Shown one piece after another: positions 54,377 to 64,000 of a stretch of 64,000 nt of DNA. Both the position numbers and the translations under genes were made by a program. Origin of the DNA: Ceratopteris richardii (Eukaryota > Streptophyta > Polypodiopsida > Polypodiales > Pteridaceae); the NCBI GenBank assembly GCA_020310875.1, contig CM035417.1:83284728-83348727 (forward strand), read 5' to 3'. Numbering within the stretch: the first letter of the stretch is position 1; each line of letters opens with the position of its first letter. The notes under the pieces are model-generated. The model was given only the letters and a program-made list of their open reading frames with translations. It had not been told where the DNA came from and did no database searches.

Positions 54377-57172
54377 TTGTTCACATTTGAATTACAAGAC
54401 ACTAGAAACATTGCTCTCTTTAATTATGGTAGTCAGACACTCACAGAATTGGAAGTATGGCACAAAAGGTTAACACATATTGGTGAAAGGTCATTAAAGC
54501 AAATTTGCAGGGACCAAAGTGTACTTGGACTCCCTAATTTGTCAAAACAACATATGATTTATAAGTGTAGTGCATGTCGATTTGGAAAGTCTCACAGGTT
54601 ACCATTCATGAAGAAAGGTTATATGCACGGAGATCTCTTGGAGTTGGTTCATACAGATGTATGGGGACCTAGCAAGGAAGCTTCAATATCTGGATCAAGG
54701 TATTATGTCTCCTTTATTGATGATTGCAACAGATGGACTATCCTATTCTTTATGAAACACAAAGATGAAGTTTTTTCATGTTTCAAAAGATATTTGGCTC
54801 TTGTGGAGAATCAAACAGGTAAATCTCTAAAAAGGCTAAGGTTAGATGGAGGAGGAGAATACTTTTCCCATGAGTTTGATTCTTTTCTTCAAGAAAGAGG
54901 AATCAAAAGAGAGGTAACTACAAGGTACACTCCTGAGAAAAATGGAGTGGCAGACAGGAGGAATAGGACAATTGTTGAAGCTGCAAGGTCCATGTTAAAT
55001 GAAAAGCATTTACCTAATTATCTATGGGCTGAGGTTGTATCTACAGCCACTTACTTGATTAATAGGTTGCCTTCAAAACCTCTTGATGGGATGACTCCAT
55101 ATGAGGCTTGGAATGGAAGAAGATCAAGCTTAGATCATTGTAAAATTTTTGGATGTATTTCTTGTGCTCATGTTCCTTCACGGGTTAGAGGCAAGATGGA
55201 TCCAAAGGCAGAAAGGTGTGTATTTATTGGATATGACAACAATCAAAAGGGCTACAGGTTATACAACCCTACCAACAAAGGATTCTTGGTAAGCAAAGAT
55301 GAAGTTTTTGATGATAACAATTCATGGTATGAAGATTCATGCAGGAAGGTCAATTTACCATATGATCTTGAAGAAGATTTTCCAAAGCTTGGTAGAGAAC
55401 AACCGAAGATTGAAGAACAAGACACCTCAGAGGATGATGAAGAATCTCATATGGAAAAGATAAAAGCATGGAAGTCTAAAGGTAAAGCAAAATTACAGGA
55501 ACTTGGACATGAGGCAGAATCATCACATCATGGCCTAAGAAGATCTATGAGGGAAAAGAAAAAACCAAAAAGGTATGGGTTTGACACCTCATTAGTAACT
55601 AAACATTCTATCTACATAGCAGAGGACATAAATCAAGAGGAGCCATCATCCTTTGAAGAGGCCAAAGCAAAATTAGAATGGAAGCATGCAATGAAGGAAG
55701 AGATTGAAGCACTTGAGGAAAACAACACTTGGGATTTGGTGCCCAAGACTTCATCCATGAAGGTAATAGGCTCAAGATGGGTCTATAAAGTCAAGAAGAA
55801 TTCCGATGGTTCCATTAACAGGTATAAGGCAAGGCTTGTAGCAAAAGGCTTTGCACAAACTCAGGGAATTGATTATGAGGAGACCTTCTCTCTTGTGGCA
55901 AAGATGCCTACTATTAGGGTTTTTCTTAGTATTGCCTCTTCCAAGAATTGGAAGATACTTCAGCTAGATGTAAAGAATGCATTCTTGAATGGTTGGATAA
56001 CAGAAGAGGTATATATGGCACAACCACTTGATTTTGAGAATCAAAATTATCCTGATTATGTGTGTAAACTTAACAAAGCATTGTATGGTCTCAAGCAAGC
56101 TCCAAGAGCTTGGAATTTTAGGCTTGTTTCATTCTTGCAGGACAAAGGCTTTCAACCAAGCAAGGCAGATCCTTCACTCTTTATCAAAAAGAGTAACTCT
56201 GAGGTCATCTACCTATGTGTATATGTAGATGATATTATATTGATAGGAAATTATAAAGATGGTATGAAGAAGATCAAAGATCAGATGAGAGAAGAGTTCA
56301 AGATAAGTGATTTGGGTTCACTTACCTACTTCCTAGGTTTGGAAGTTGTCTACAAAGATCATGGTTTGTTTCTCACTCAAAGAAAGTACATTAAGGACAT
56401 GTTGGCAAAATTCAAGATGCAAGATTGTAAGATTGCAGGTACTCCAATGGAGGTCAATCACAAATTGAGCTCACATGAAGGTGAACTCATAGAGGACATC
56501 ACATCATATCAAAGTCTAGTGGGTAGTCTCAACTATGCCACATTGACAAGAGTAGATATATGTTACAGTGTGAGTGTGCTAAGTCAATTTATGCACACAC
56601 CAAGGAAACCACACATGGATGCTGCCAAAAGGATTCTCAAGTATCTCAAAGGAACCATAAATGAAGGACTTTATTATCCTTATGTATTTGATTTAGGGTT
56701 GAAGCTATTTTCTGATGCAGATTGGGCTCGCTCCAAAGAAGATAGAAGGAGCACTTCAGGTTATCTTACCTTTGCAGGTTCAAAGCTTATTTCATCGTCA
56801 TCCAAGAAGCAACCCACAGTTGCTCTCTCTTCTACTGAAGCTGAATACAGAGGTCTTGCCATAGCTACTCAGGAAGCTATGTGGATGAAGACATTATTCA
56901 AAGATCTTGGATTGGACTTTGGAACTCCAACTATTTTTTGTGACAATATGAGTTCTATTCATTTGGCTGCTAATCCTATTTTTCATGCAAGGACTAAACA
57001 TATTGAAGTTCATTATCACTATGTACGAGAGAAGGTTCTAAGAAAAGAGATTCAAATATCATATGTGTCCACTCATCAACAATGTGCACATATTCTAACC
57101 AAAGCATTGGATGGTACAAAGCTTTGCAAATTCAAGGCTATGATTGGTTTGCAGGTAATCTTGGAAGATTGA
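54377..57172 (+). CDS. Copia D integrase, RT and RNase H in one frame
   Basis: Open for 931 codons. Integrase: [17 protein letters not shown]-x2-C zinc end, [18 protein letters not shown] and NGVADRRNRT. The expected catalytic Glu of AER (present in B) is Asp here, and the S of RSDGGGEY is [42 protein letters not shown] and YVDDIILIGN. RNase H: SDADWARSKEDRRSTSGY and SSTEAEYRGLA, ending RTKHIEVHYHYVREK. RT and RNase H look sound, but integrase is probably inactive. There is no start signal of its own; it is part of a polyprotein whose upstream frame is broken. Confidence 0.92.
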   Translation: MFTFELQDTRNIALFNYGSQTLTELEVWHKRLTHIGERSLKQICRDQSVLGLPNLSKQHMIYKCSACRFGKSHRLPFMKKGYMHGDLLELVHTDVWGPSKEASISGSRYYVSFIDDCNRWTILFFMKHKDEVFSCFKRYLALVENQTGKSLKRLRLDGGGEYFSHEFDSFLQERGIKREVTTRYTPEKNGVADRRNRTIVEAARSMLNEKHLPNYLWAEVVSTATYLINRLPSKPLDGMTPYEAWNGRRSSLDHCKIFGCISCAHVPSRVRGKMDPKAERCVFIGYDNNQKGYRLYNPTNKGFLVSKDEVFDDNNSWYEDSCRKVNLPYDLEEDFPKLGREQPKIEEQDTSEDDEESHMEKIKAWKSKGKAKLQELGHEAESSHHGLRRSMREKKKPKRYGFDTSLVTKHSIYIAEDINQEEPSSFEEAKAKLEWKHAMKEEIEALEENNTWDLVPKTSSMKVIGSRWVYKVKKNSDGSINRYKARLVAKGFAQTQGIDYEETFSLVAKMPTIRVFLSIASSKNWKILQLDVKNAFLNGWITEEVYMAQPLDFENQNYPDYVCKLNKALYGLKQAPRAWNFRLVSFLQDKGFQPSKADPSLFIKKSNSEVIYLCVYVDDIILIGNYKDGMKKIKDQMREEFKISDLGSLTYFLGLEVVYKDHGLFLTQRKYIKDMLAKFKMQDCKIAGTPMEVNHKLSSHEGELIEDITSYQSLVGSLNYATLTRVDICYSVSVLSQFMHTPRKPHMDAAKRILKYLKGTINEGLYYPYVFDLGLKLFSDADWARSKEDRRSTSGYLTFAGSKLISSSSKKQPTVALSSTEAEYRGLAIATQEAMWMKTLFKDLGLDFGTPTIFCDNMSSIHLAANPIFHARTKHIEVHYHYVREKVLRKEIQISYVSTHQQCAHILTKALDGTKLCKFKAMIGLQVILED

Positions 57173-57204
57173 AGACCTCAAGCATACTCGGCTTGAGGGG
57201 GAGC

Positions 57205-58476
57205 TGTTGGAGCAAGTCTATGACAAGCCTAAGTATTGGCTTGAGTCCCACAAAGTCATAGAAGAAGCCTTAAAATGAAGACTATGTAAAGTTCACTTGT
57301 GAACTACCTCTTGTAACTTTTGAAGACTTTACTTAATGTAAAAGTGAAAGAATCTTAAGTGGTTGAGTCCACTTGATCAAAAAGGGAAAGAGGAGCCACG
57401 AATTCGTGATTTGTGGTAGGTATAGAATCAAATCAATCACTAATTGATTGGAGAGTGATTGAGAAAAGTTAGCCTCCCAAGCTCAACTATAAATAGATGG
57501 CAGTTTTAGTCGTGGTTAGAGAGACCTATGTGAAGACCTCCAAGAGCTGAGCTTTATGCCATATCAAGGTGTGATTCCAAGGCACACATATGTATCAATA
57601 AGTCCATTGTATTGTACAAGCAATATACTTTCATTTTCATGATCATTTGAGTTCATATTTCCATGTTCTTGTGAAGTGTACTACTCACTACCATATCTCT
57701 CAGTTTTCTGAGTCAGATTGTAGAGATGGTGTCTCTGAGCTTGGTGAATCATTTTCAATGAGCTAACTTGGTAAAGTTAGCTCTATAAGCCTACTATATG
57801 CTCATCAATTTTCATTTCATTTGGGTATTGCAATCTTCAGTTATGTTCAGTTGAAGTCAACCCTATCTGTCATTTTCACTTCTCTGTCAGGTACCCGACT
57901 TTTTTACTCATCTTGTCAGAGCTGTTTCTCAGTGTGTACTTATCCAAATTCCATGCTGTAAAGCTTGTTGTATTCAGCTTACTGTCTAGTACAATATAAA
58001 AATTGTCATAATCATTGAATTCTTAAATCTGGATATATGTTCATTTTTCTGCTCACTGGTTTCAAACTGTAGCAGCCCATGAAAATCAGGATGATGTCAT
58101 CAATTGCTAAACATCATTCTCAGTGTGTAGTTTATTATTTTTTATGAGATTACTCTTGAAAGTTAGCTCTTTAAGTTAACTAGACTTCCCCAAGAGGAAT
58201 TAAGCTAATTGCTATTGTGCTCAGAGAATTATGCAAAACACTGGACAGGTGTATGAACAAAGAATAGCAAGTTCTTCACCTCTAAGCTAACTCCAACTTA
58301 TCTATTTTGATCTATGTTTTTGAGAGTGATCTTCCAAGGTACATAGGGTGTCTAATACATCCATTGGCAAGCTAAAAGGGCCCACCATATACTCCTAGAG
58401 TTCATTTGGTTGGTGTACATCAAGGATTTTTCAACACATCTTCATCTTCAAGCACATACCTATCCATCCCTTCACA
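57205..58476 (+). repeat. Copia D 3' LTR
   Basis: It starts TGTTGG after GGCTTGAGGGGGAGC and ends TTCACA. TATAAATA lies at 57488-57495. It is 1272 bp, one base shorter than the B LTRs. Confidence 0.95.
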
Positions 58477-59606
58477 TTAGACACCCTATGTACCTTGGAA
58501 GTTTACTTTCAAAAAGATGAATCAAAACAGATAGGTAGAAGTAAAACCATTGGTAAAAAACTTGCTAGTTTGGTTCATACAGCTGTTCAGTTTTTTGAAC
58601 AATTCTATGGGCACAAAAAAAATTGGCTTAATTCCTTTTGGGGAACTCTAACTAACTTAGTAAGCTAACAACCATGAGTGATTTCATAAAAGAAGATCAA
58701 CTACATGAAGAGAAAGGATTTTGGCAAGTCACAACATCATCCCGACTTTCATGAGGTGCAACATCAGGCCAGTGAGAAAAGATACATTAATATCTCAAGA
58801 TTCCAAGAGGAAATACTAATGAAACTTTGTAGGCATATAATAGAGAGTATGAATGAATCTAACATGGTTTAAAGCATGGAAAATGAACAACTACACACTG
58901 AGAACAGGGTTTGAGAAAATCATTGTTCTGATGGAGTACTAACAGAGAAGTAAACCATGCATAAATAGATTCAACTTCTAATGATTCTATCTCACTATTG
59001 AACAATCCAAATGCAATAAAACATTGGGAGTATATAGTAGACTTAAGTAAGCTAATGTTACCAAGTTAAATCACTAAAAATTATGCATCATTCTTAGAGA
59101 AATCATCTCTACAAACTCACTAAAAAAACTGAGAGATATGTACACTCACATAGGCATGAATATATAGACACAAATGATCATGAAAATAAATTTTTGTTGA
59201 TTGTAAAATACAATAGACTTACAGGTACATATGTGTGCCTTGAGACTACACTCTCATATGGCATGAAGCCCTCTTCATGGAGTTACAGAAACCGGGACTA
59301 AAGGCCATGTATATATAGTAATGTTTGGAGCCCAAATTTGAATTTGAATATAGCCTAAAATCAATCTCCAATCTTTTAGTGACTGATTCTCTGACTCATT
59401 TAGTCACAAATTTGTGGCTTTTTCTTTCCTACTCATCAAGTGAACGCAACCACTTAGATTCTTTCACTTTTACATCAAGTAGAAGCTCAAAAATTACAGG
59501 AGTGAGTTCACAAGTGAGCTCTACAAAGGTTTGGCATATCCTTTAAATTTCTTTGTCTTTTGATGACTCAAGCCACACTTAGACTTGCCATAGAATTGTT
59601 CCAATA
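58477..59606 (-). repeat. Inverted, diverged LTR of the B/D group
   Basis: It begins TTAGACACCCTATGTACCTTGG, the reverse complement of a stretch inside D's own 3' LTR (near 58336-58357). It continues as a diverged minus-strand LTR to about 59606, where TATTGGAACAATTC on the minus strand marks its start. A TATATATAG box lies near 59310. D is therefore inserted beside or within an older opposite-facing relative. Confidence 0.7.
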
Positions 59607-60576
59607 GTTCAACCTTATGTGCGATTTGAGACTCTTCATATCTCATTTTGTCTACCTACACATAGGTCAATTGACATCTATGATGCACATGTATGGGAGG
59701 ATTCAGATGCTTAGATGGATGCTCATGTAGAGCATGTTTTGGATGCTCATGATGCTTATATAGAGCATGATTTTATTGATCACATGGATTCTCTTATGGA
59801 GCACACTTTGGATGATCAGCTGGATGCCTTAGAGCATGATGTGGATGCTCATGTAGAGCATTGTGATGATACTCAATTAGAGTGTGATCATCATTTTGAC
59901 CTTGGTGTTGATGTTGTGCGGCTAGCTCATGTGGAGCATGATCATACACTTGGTGTAGTAGAACAAGATTGCTCTCATGGTACACAACATGTGATAGAGC
60001 AATTTAGCTCTCAGGATGCACAACTAGGCACATCCTTGGTTGATAGGATGGCTGATTTGGATGTTGAGTAGTCAGTAGTTATGCAGTCATTCTTGGATTC
60101 GCTCATGCCATATGTTGACAGAGATATGTCAGGACATGTTGCTCTTGACGATGGTGCTTTGGATGCCTTGGATACAAACATGGCTAACATGCTTAGGTTA
60201 TCTAGGATAGCCCAAGTTTCGTCAGCATTTGGGAGTCTGATATATGAGTTGTTATGCTTGAGACCAGATATTGTAGTTGCTATTGGAGCATTTGCACTTG
60301 GACTTGTCAGTTGTTCGATGATTTACATAGACATAGATCGAGTGGGAGCTTTGCAGGAACTTCATCAATTCTTGCATCAATCATATGTGAGCTTGACTCT
60401 TGTCGATATGAGTCTAGAGCAGGTTGAGGTGCCTGGATACACCTTGTTCAAGGCAGTTGGTGCAGGTTGATCTGTATGGGTTGAGATCCGGACTCTTCTA
60501 GTACATTATTGTATAGTCCTACACCATTCTTTGGTTTTGTTTCCACTTATGGTCACATTGACCCTTAAGTGGGAGA
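59607..60576 (+). pseudogene. Degenerate copia fragment H with DAHVEH repeats
   Basis: A frame from 59715 to 60470 has one in-frame TAG at 60069-60071. The first part repeats DAHVEH-like words (GATGCTCATGTAGAGCAT in DNA). The second part holds SAFGSLIYELLCLRPDIVVAIG, which resembles the copia RT/RNase H junction (GSLMYAM.CTRPDI). After the stop comes TTAAGTGGGAGATT, a typical copia purine tract before an LTR. The 5' parts of the element are absent. The acidic/His-rich part is not a domain I know. Confidence 0.5.
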
Positions 60577-61075
60577 TTTTTGGGGATGTAAAGATCATGT
60601 GACCTTACCCCTATATTCATATATATACATCATATATAGAGCATTGCCTCAAGAGAGATCATTCTGTGGGTTTCGAGGCTCCCATGCATATGTGTGCATC
60701 TCTTCTCTCCTCTCTCTCTCTCTCCATCTCCTCCTTGCTCCTCTTGTTCTGCACACCAACACCCTTCATGTATGTGTTTGAATCTGTATGTGCATTGTTA
60801 CACATGTGTCCCTGTGCATGGGAATTTTTTTAATCTAGTGTTGGCTAGATATTTTCTTCCCATGTAACCACATATACATGATATAGTCATATGTGGTGGT
60901 ACATTGTACTCAGGGATTCACTTGTAGCTCTCACTTCATTCATTCGCATACCATTGATCATTTATCGACAAAGAGCTCTTCCAGCCATCGCATGTCTCTA
61001 TGCTTTGATATCCTTCTTTGCTCTTGTGCGTACTTCTTGTCATGCTTCCTCACTCACTCACTCACACACCCAACA
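60577..61075 (+). repeat. LTR of copia family H
   Basis: It follows a purine tract and runs from about TTTTTGGGGATGTAAAG to CACACCCAACA, with inverted TTGGG/CCCAA ends. It has a TATATATACATCATATATAG box near 60620 and a CTCTCTCT tract near 60710. A primer site follows directly. Confidence 0.65.
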
Positions 61076-61076
61076 G

Positions 61077-61088
61077 TGGTATTAGAGA
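61077..61088 (+). other. Primer binding site after the H LTR
   Basis: TGGTATTAGAGA, the same variant as in C1. It lies one base after the LTR end. Some 120 bases of leader and a possible gag start (ATG at 61128) follow before the sequence changes at about 61225. Confidence 0.65.
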
Positions 61089-61224
61089 AATCTAAGCTCC
61101 TTCTCAACCTCTTGCATTTTCTATCAATGTTCAACAACACATGGTTTGCTGCTTGCATAAGGCTTCCTATGGAATTCAGCAAGCTCCATGTCCATGGTAT
61201 GACACATGCATTGGTCTATTAGTG

Positions 61225-61790
61225 AGTGATTAAGAACAAATAGAAGTACACACAAGAGCAAAGAAGGAGATCAAAGCACAGAGACACACGATGGTCAGAA
61301 GCGCTCTCTCAATAGATGATCAATAGTATGTGAATGAACGAAGTAGGAGCTATAACTCAATCCCTAAGGACAATGTACCACCACATATGAGTAAATATGT
61401 ATATGTCGTTACATGGGGAAAATACCTCTAGCCAACACTAAAGTAACAAATGCCTATGTGTAGGAAAATAATGCATATAAGAAATACTCAAGGTACACAT
61501 AATTGTAACAAACCCCTCTTGAGCGAACGATGTGAGCACATACAAAAAGAGACAAATCAACCCCCACAAGGTAATAAGCCTAAATCTTTGCAAAAATCTT
61601 CAAATTTTTCACGTGGAAGAGCTCTGGTGAATATATCTACTACATTATCTTCTGTGGGCACATATATCAAATTAATATCTCTAGCATGAAGGTTCTCTTT
61701 GGCATAATGATAATGAACCTCAATGTGCTTATGCATAAATAAACCATTGGATTTATTGCACTTGCCAAAACACTCCAAAAATCACTGAGA
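61225..61790 (-). pseudogene. Copia RNase H end and LTR fragment, first
   Basis: The minus-strand frame 61778-61557 reads HKHIEVHYHYAKENLHARD, VPTEDNVVDIFTRALPREK, the end of copia RNase H, related to C2 (RTKHIEVHYHYVRE, FTKALPREKF). Downstream, 61225-61556 looks like its purine tract and LTR (GGGGTTGATTTGTCTC on the minus strand). The next 230 bases (61790-62020) show nothing I recognise. Confidence 0.65.
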
Positions 61791-62029
61791 ATATATGTAT
61801 ATGCATCAATGGATGTTTTGGATTGAGCAATTTATGGGCATATTGAAAATTTATGTGTGGCTAAGAGAAAAAGCAGAAGGGTCCATAACATATGGATGGA
61901 TGCTTGAGAAGTGCATGTACTATGTTAGTGAATACCTTAAAAGACTTGATGAAGAAGCTCCACATGCATGGACTAACTATTGGGTGTGTGTAGAACTGTG
62001 AGAGATACACGAGAAGCACATATGAGGAG

Positions 62030-62386
62030 CAAAAATGCAATAAGACAAATAGAGAAGAAGGATGGTTGGAATATATCTCTTTATTCATGATGACAAAAAC
62101 AAAAGTAAGAGCTAAATAATATCCATGAGAACAAAGTACCACCACATATGAGTGAATCATGTATGTGGTAACATGGAGAAAAAACCTCTAGCTAGCACTA
62201 GAGTAAAAGGTGTCAATTTATAGGGAAAAGGTTCACATCAAAGACATTCAAGGAACACATAAGTGTAAGAAACCCCTTGGAGTTAATGGTGGGCATATAC
62301 AGGAAGTGATAGATCAACTGGCACAAGGCAATAAGCCTAAAGCTTTACCAAAAGCTTCAAAATTTTCATGGAAGAGATTTGGTGAG
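62030..62386 (-). pseudogene. Copia RNase H end and LTR fragment, second
   Basis: It matches the first fragment in order (ACCACCACATATGAGTGAATCATGT at 62140 against 61380, GGCAATAAGCCTAAAGCTTT at 62325 against 61570) but is more decayed. It ends at GGTATATACCAG, where C3's leader begins, so the junction may have used that short shared sequence. Confidence 0.5.
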
Positions 62387-62523
62387 GTATATACCAGTTT
62401 CAGTTCGCTAGTATAAGCATCTCGAAGTCTCCTACAGGTCTAGCACAATTCGTATGGGCAATTTTGTTTAACTTTTTTGAGATGAAGTCAATTTTCTGCA
62501 TCAAGGTATTTTAGTCATTGGCC

Positions 62524-63360
62524 ATGGCTGAAAGTAGTGATGTATTCCGTACGTTGGATGTTGAGGATAAGTTGGATGGTACCAACTCCCCATTGTGGGC
62601 TTATATGATGCAACATGTATTGGTTGCAAAAGGACTGTGGAACATTGTGTAGGGTGTTGAAAAATGCCCTATCACACTTGTAACTATTACAACTGCAGGT
62701 ACTGAAGCTGATGCAGAAGGTGTCAAAGATGATGATATTCTCCATATTCATGTTCATGCTGCGGTTTTTGCTCCACCTACTGCATAGAAAATTTTTTGGG
62801 ATGGTAGAGATGCCCACGCACATGCATTGATAGCTTTGTACGTGAAACATGCTATTATTCCTCACATTCGCTCTTGTAGAACAGCTAAGGATGCTTGGGA
62901 TACACTAACCACATTGTACCAAGCTAGGAATGAGGCTCATGTTGCTTACCTCCAAAAATAGTTGGAGACTCAGCATGAATGAAGGTGATTCTATGGATAG
63001 TTTTCTAACAAAGATCAAAGACTTGAAGGAACAATTGATTTCTTCTGATGAGGATATACCAGATAGCTCACTTGTACAAACCGTTCTCATTGGTCTTCCT
63101 AATTCATATCAAAGTTTTGCTTCTACTCATCGTTTGATCATGAAAGGCAATCCTAATGCCTTGTCATTTGAGGAGTTAGTCTCTGTTCTATTGCAGGAAG
63201 ATCAGTCTAGGCAGAACAAGCGGATTATGCATGTTGTAGATCAAGCTTTCCTGGCTAGTTAGAAGGGCAAAGGAAAATGGAGCTCTTCAATTAGTAAGCA
63301 AAAATTTGCTAATTCTGCACAATCGAAGAGGGAAGACAAAGATGAAAAGAAATTAGAAAA
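62524..63360 (+). pseudogene. Copia C3 gag, broken
   Basis: The start ATG at 62524 (MAESSDVFRTLDVEDKLDGT) equals C1. In-frame stops occur at about 62650 and 62787, and a shift near 62960. The longest open part, 62930-63262, has the gag core: GDSMDSFLTKIKDLKEQLIS, VQTVLIGLPNSYQSF and LSFEELVSVLLQEDQ. A knuckle region (CKYCKGNDH) follows near 63375 in a broken frame. Confidence 0.85.
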
Positions 63361-63369
63361 GTAGAAATT

Positions 63370-64000
63370 GTTTTGCAAGTATTGTAAAGGAAATGATCAT
63401 ATCATAAAGGAACTGTCCAAAACTTGCTGCTAAAGAGGAAAAGAAGAAAGAGGCTCGAATGGTTGTTGTAGAGGCCTCTACACCAAAAACAGAGTCTATT
63501 AATCTTGTGCACGAAGAAGAATGGGTGTTTACTACTGTTTGCAATTTGGACCCATCTTCTCATGAGCAGTGCATGTTTGCAGTAGACTCAAATGTTTGGT
63601 ACTTTGACAGTCGGGTGTCCAAACATATTACCTCACAACATAGTTTCTTCTCTTCACTCAAGTGTGCCTCTAGCAGAAATACTGTTACATGCGCCAAAAA
63701 CTCCTCTTATCCTGTTATGGGAGCTGGTAAGATCATTTTGACTACTGCTAATGGTAGTTCTTTCACTTCGTCAGATGCTTTGTTTGTGCCAGGGACCAAG
63801 AAAAATCTGTTATCAGTTTTTGCATTAGCCAAGATTGGATTGGTTGTGAAATTTGCTGATGACAAATGTACAGTTCATGATCTGTCAAATGGCAATGTGA
63901 TTATTGCTTTGGGCATTTTATGTCGTGGGTTGTATAAGCTCATAGACTATGAAAGATCTGTAAATGATTCGGTATGTGCAGTACATGATTCTCAGGCTAT
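63370..64000 (+). pseudogene. Copia C3 protease and start of integrase
   Basis: The protease site reads VWYFDSRVSKHIT, where copia proteases have DSG. The Gly is Arg, so it is inactive. LFVPGTKKNLLSVFALAKIG, KCTVHDLSNGNVII and CRGLYKLIDYERS match C2. The frame is open to the window end. Confidence 0.85.

Larger units (their letters stand above)
51985..58476 (+). mobile_element. Copia D, sister of B
   Basis: 5' LTR (truncated), primer site, gag, protease, integrase, RT, RNase H, purine tract and a 1272-bp 3' LTR. It is very close to B in sequence throughout and lacks T, so it documents B's structure before the T insertion. No target duplication can be tested because the outer 5' end is missing. 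Confidence 0.92.
62387..64000 (+). mobile_element. Copia C3, 5' LTR missing, runs off window
   Basis: Leader (62387-62523), gag, protease and the start of integrase, collinear with C1 and C2. No LTR or primer site precedes it. It continues past the window end. Confidence 0.85.

Overview
The window is plant nuclear DNA made almost entirely of transposable elements. No ordinary host gene, tRNA or rRNA was found. The LTR retrotransposons are typical of land plants: Ty1/copia elements primed by initiator tRNA-Met (TGGTATCAGAGC-type sites) and large Ty3/gypsy elements of the Tat/Athila type with a TGGCGCCGTTGCC primer site. The families do not look like those of a well-studied flowering plant. A fern or another non-flowering plant is my guess, with low confidence.

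Layout. 1-800: 5' end of a minus-strand copia element (C1) inserted in a gypsy element. 801-8750: gypsy G1 (minus), with RT/RNase H deleted and a 0.54-kb GATACGATACC-core array beside its LTR. 8013-12412: gypsy G2 (minus), sharing that LTR and cut off in RT. 12418-17188 plus 33515-33576: decayed copia A (plus). 17194-33509: copia B (plus), inserted in A's LTR with TTATT duplicated on both sides. 19665-29167: DNA transposon T, inserted in B with ATGA duplicated. 33577-36901: copia C2 (minus). 36902-40437: a 3.5-kb G-rich satellite. 40438-41600: unresolved. About 41600-51985: the most complete gypsy, G3 (minus). About 51985-58476: copia D, sister of B. 58477-59606: an inverted relative of the same LTR. 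59607-62386: fragments of other copia elements. 62387-64000: a third C copy (C3), running off the window.

The most interesting part is T, a 9503-bp element with 25-bp imperfect terminal inverted repeats (20 of 25 positions match) and a 4-bp target duplication. The empty site is preserved in copia D. T carries two divergent genes. One is a six-exon gene for a protein with a ParB-like N-terminal domain and a beta-order DNA amino-methyltransferase domain (DIPY, NPYQKP, DLFSGTG). The other is an approximately 900-codon protein that looks like a DUF7869-type, RNase H-fold transposase (IDGMD, LDN..EN, HTHDHIDQ). Two introns of the methyltransferase gene hold minisatellites whose repeated core is a 17-bp palindrome, TCGATGCC(T/A)GGCATCGA. 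Each gene has one in-frame TGA. The likely life cycle, which is inference, is that the transposase acts on the TIRs while the ParB-methyltransferase modifies or marks the element's DNA.

A second unusual point is the gypsy family. All three copies carry an extra retropepsin-like domain in frame downstream of integrase, besides the usual protease before RT.
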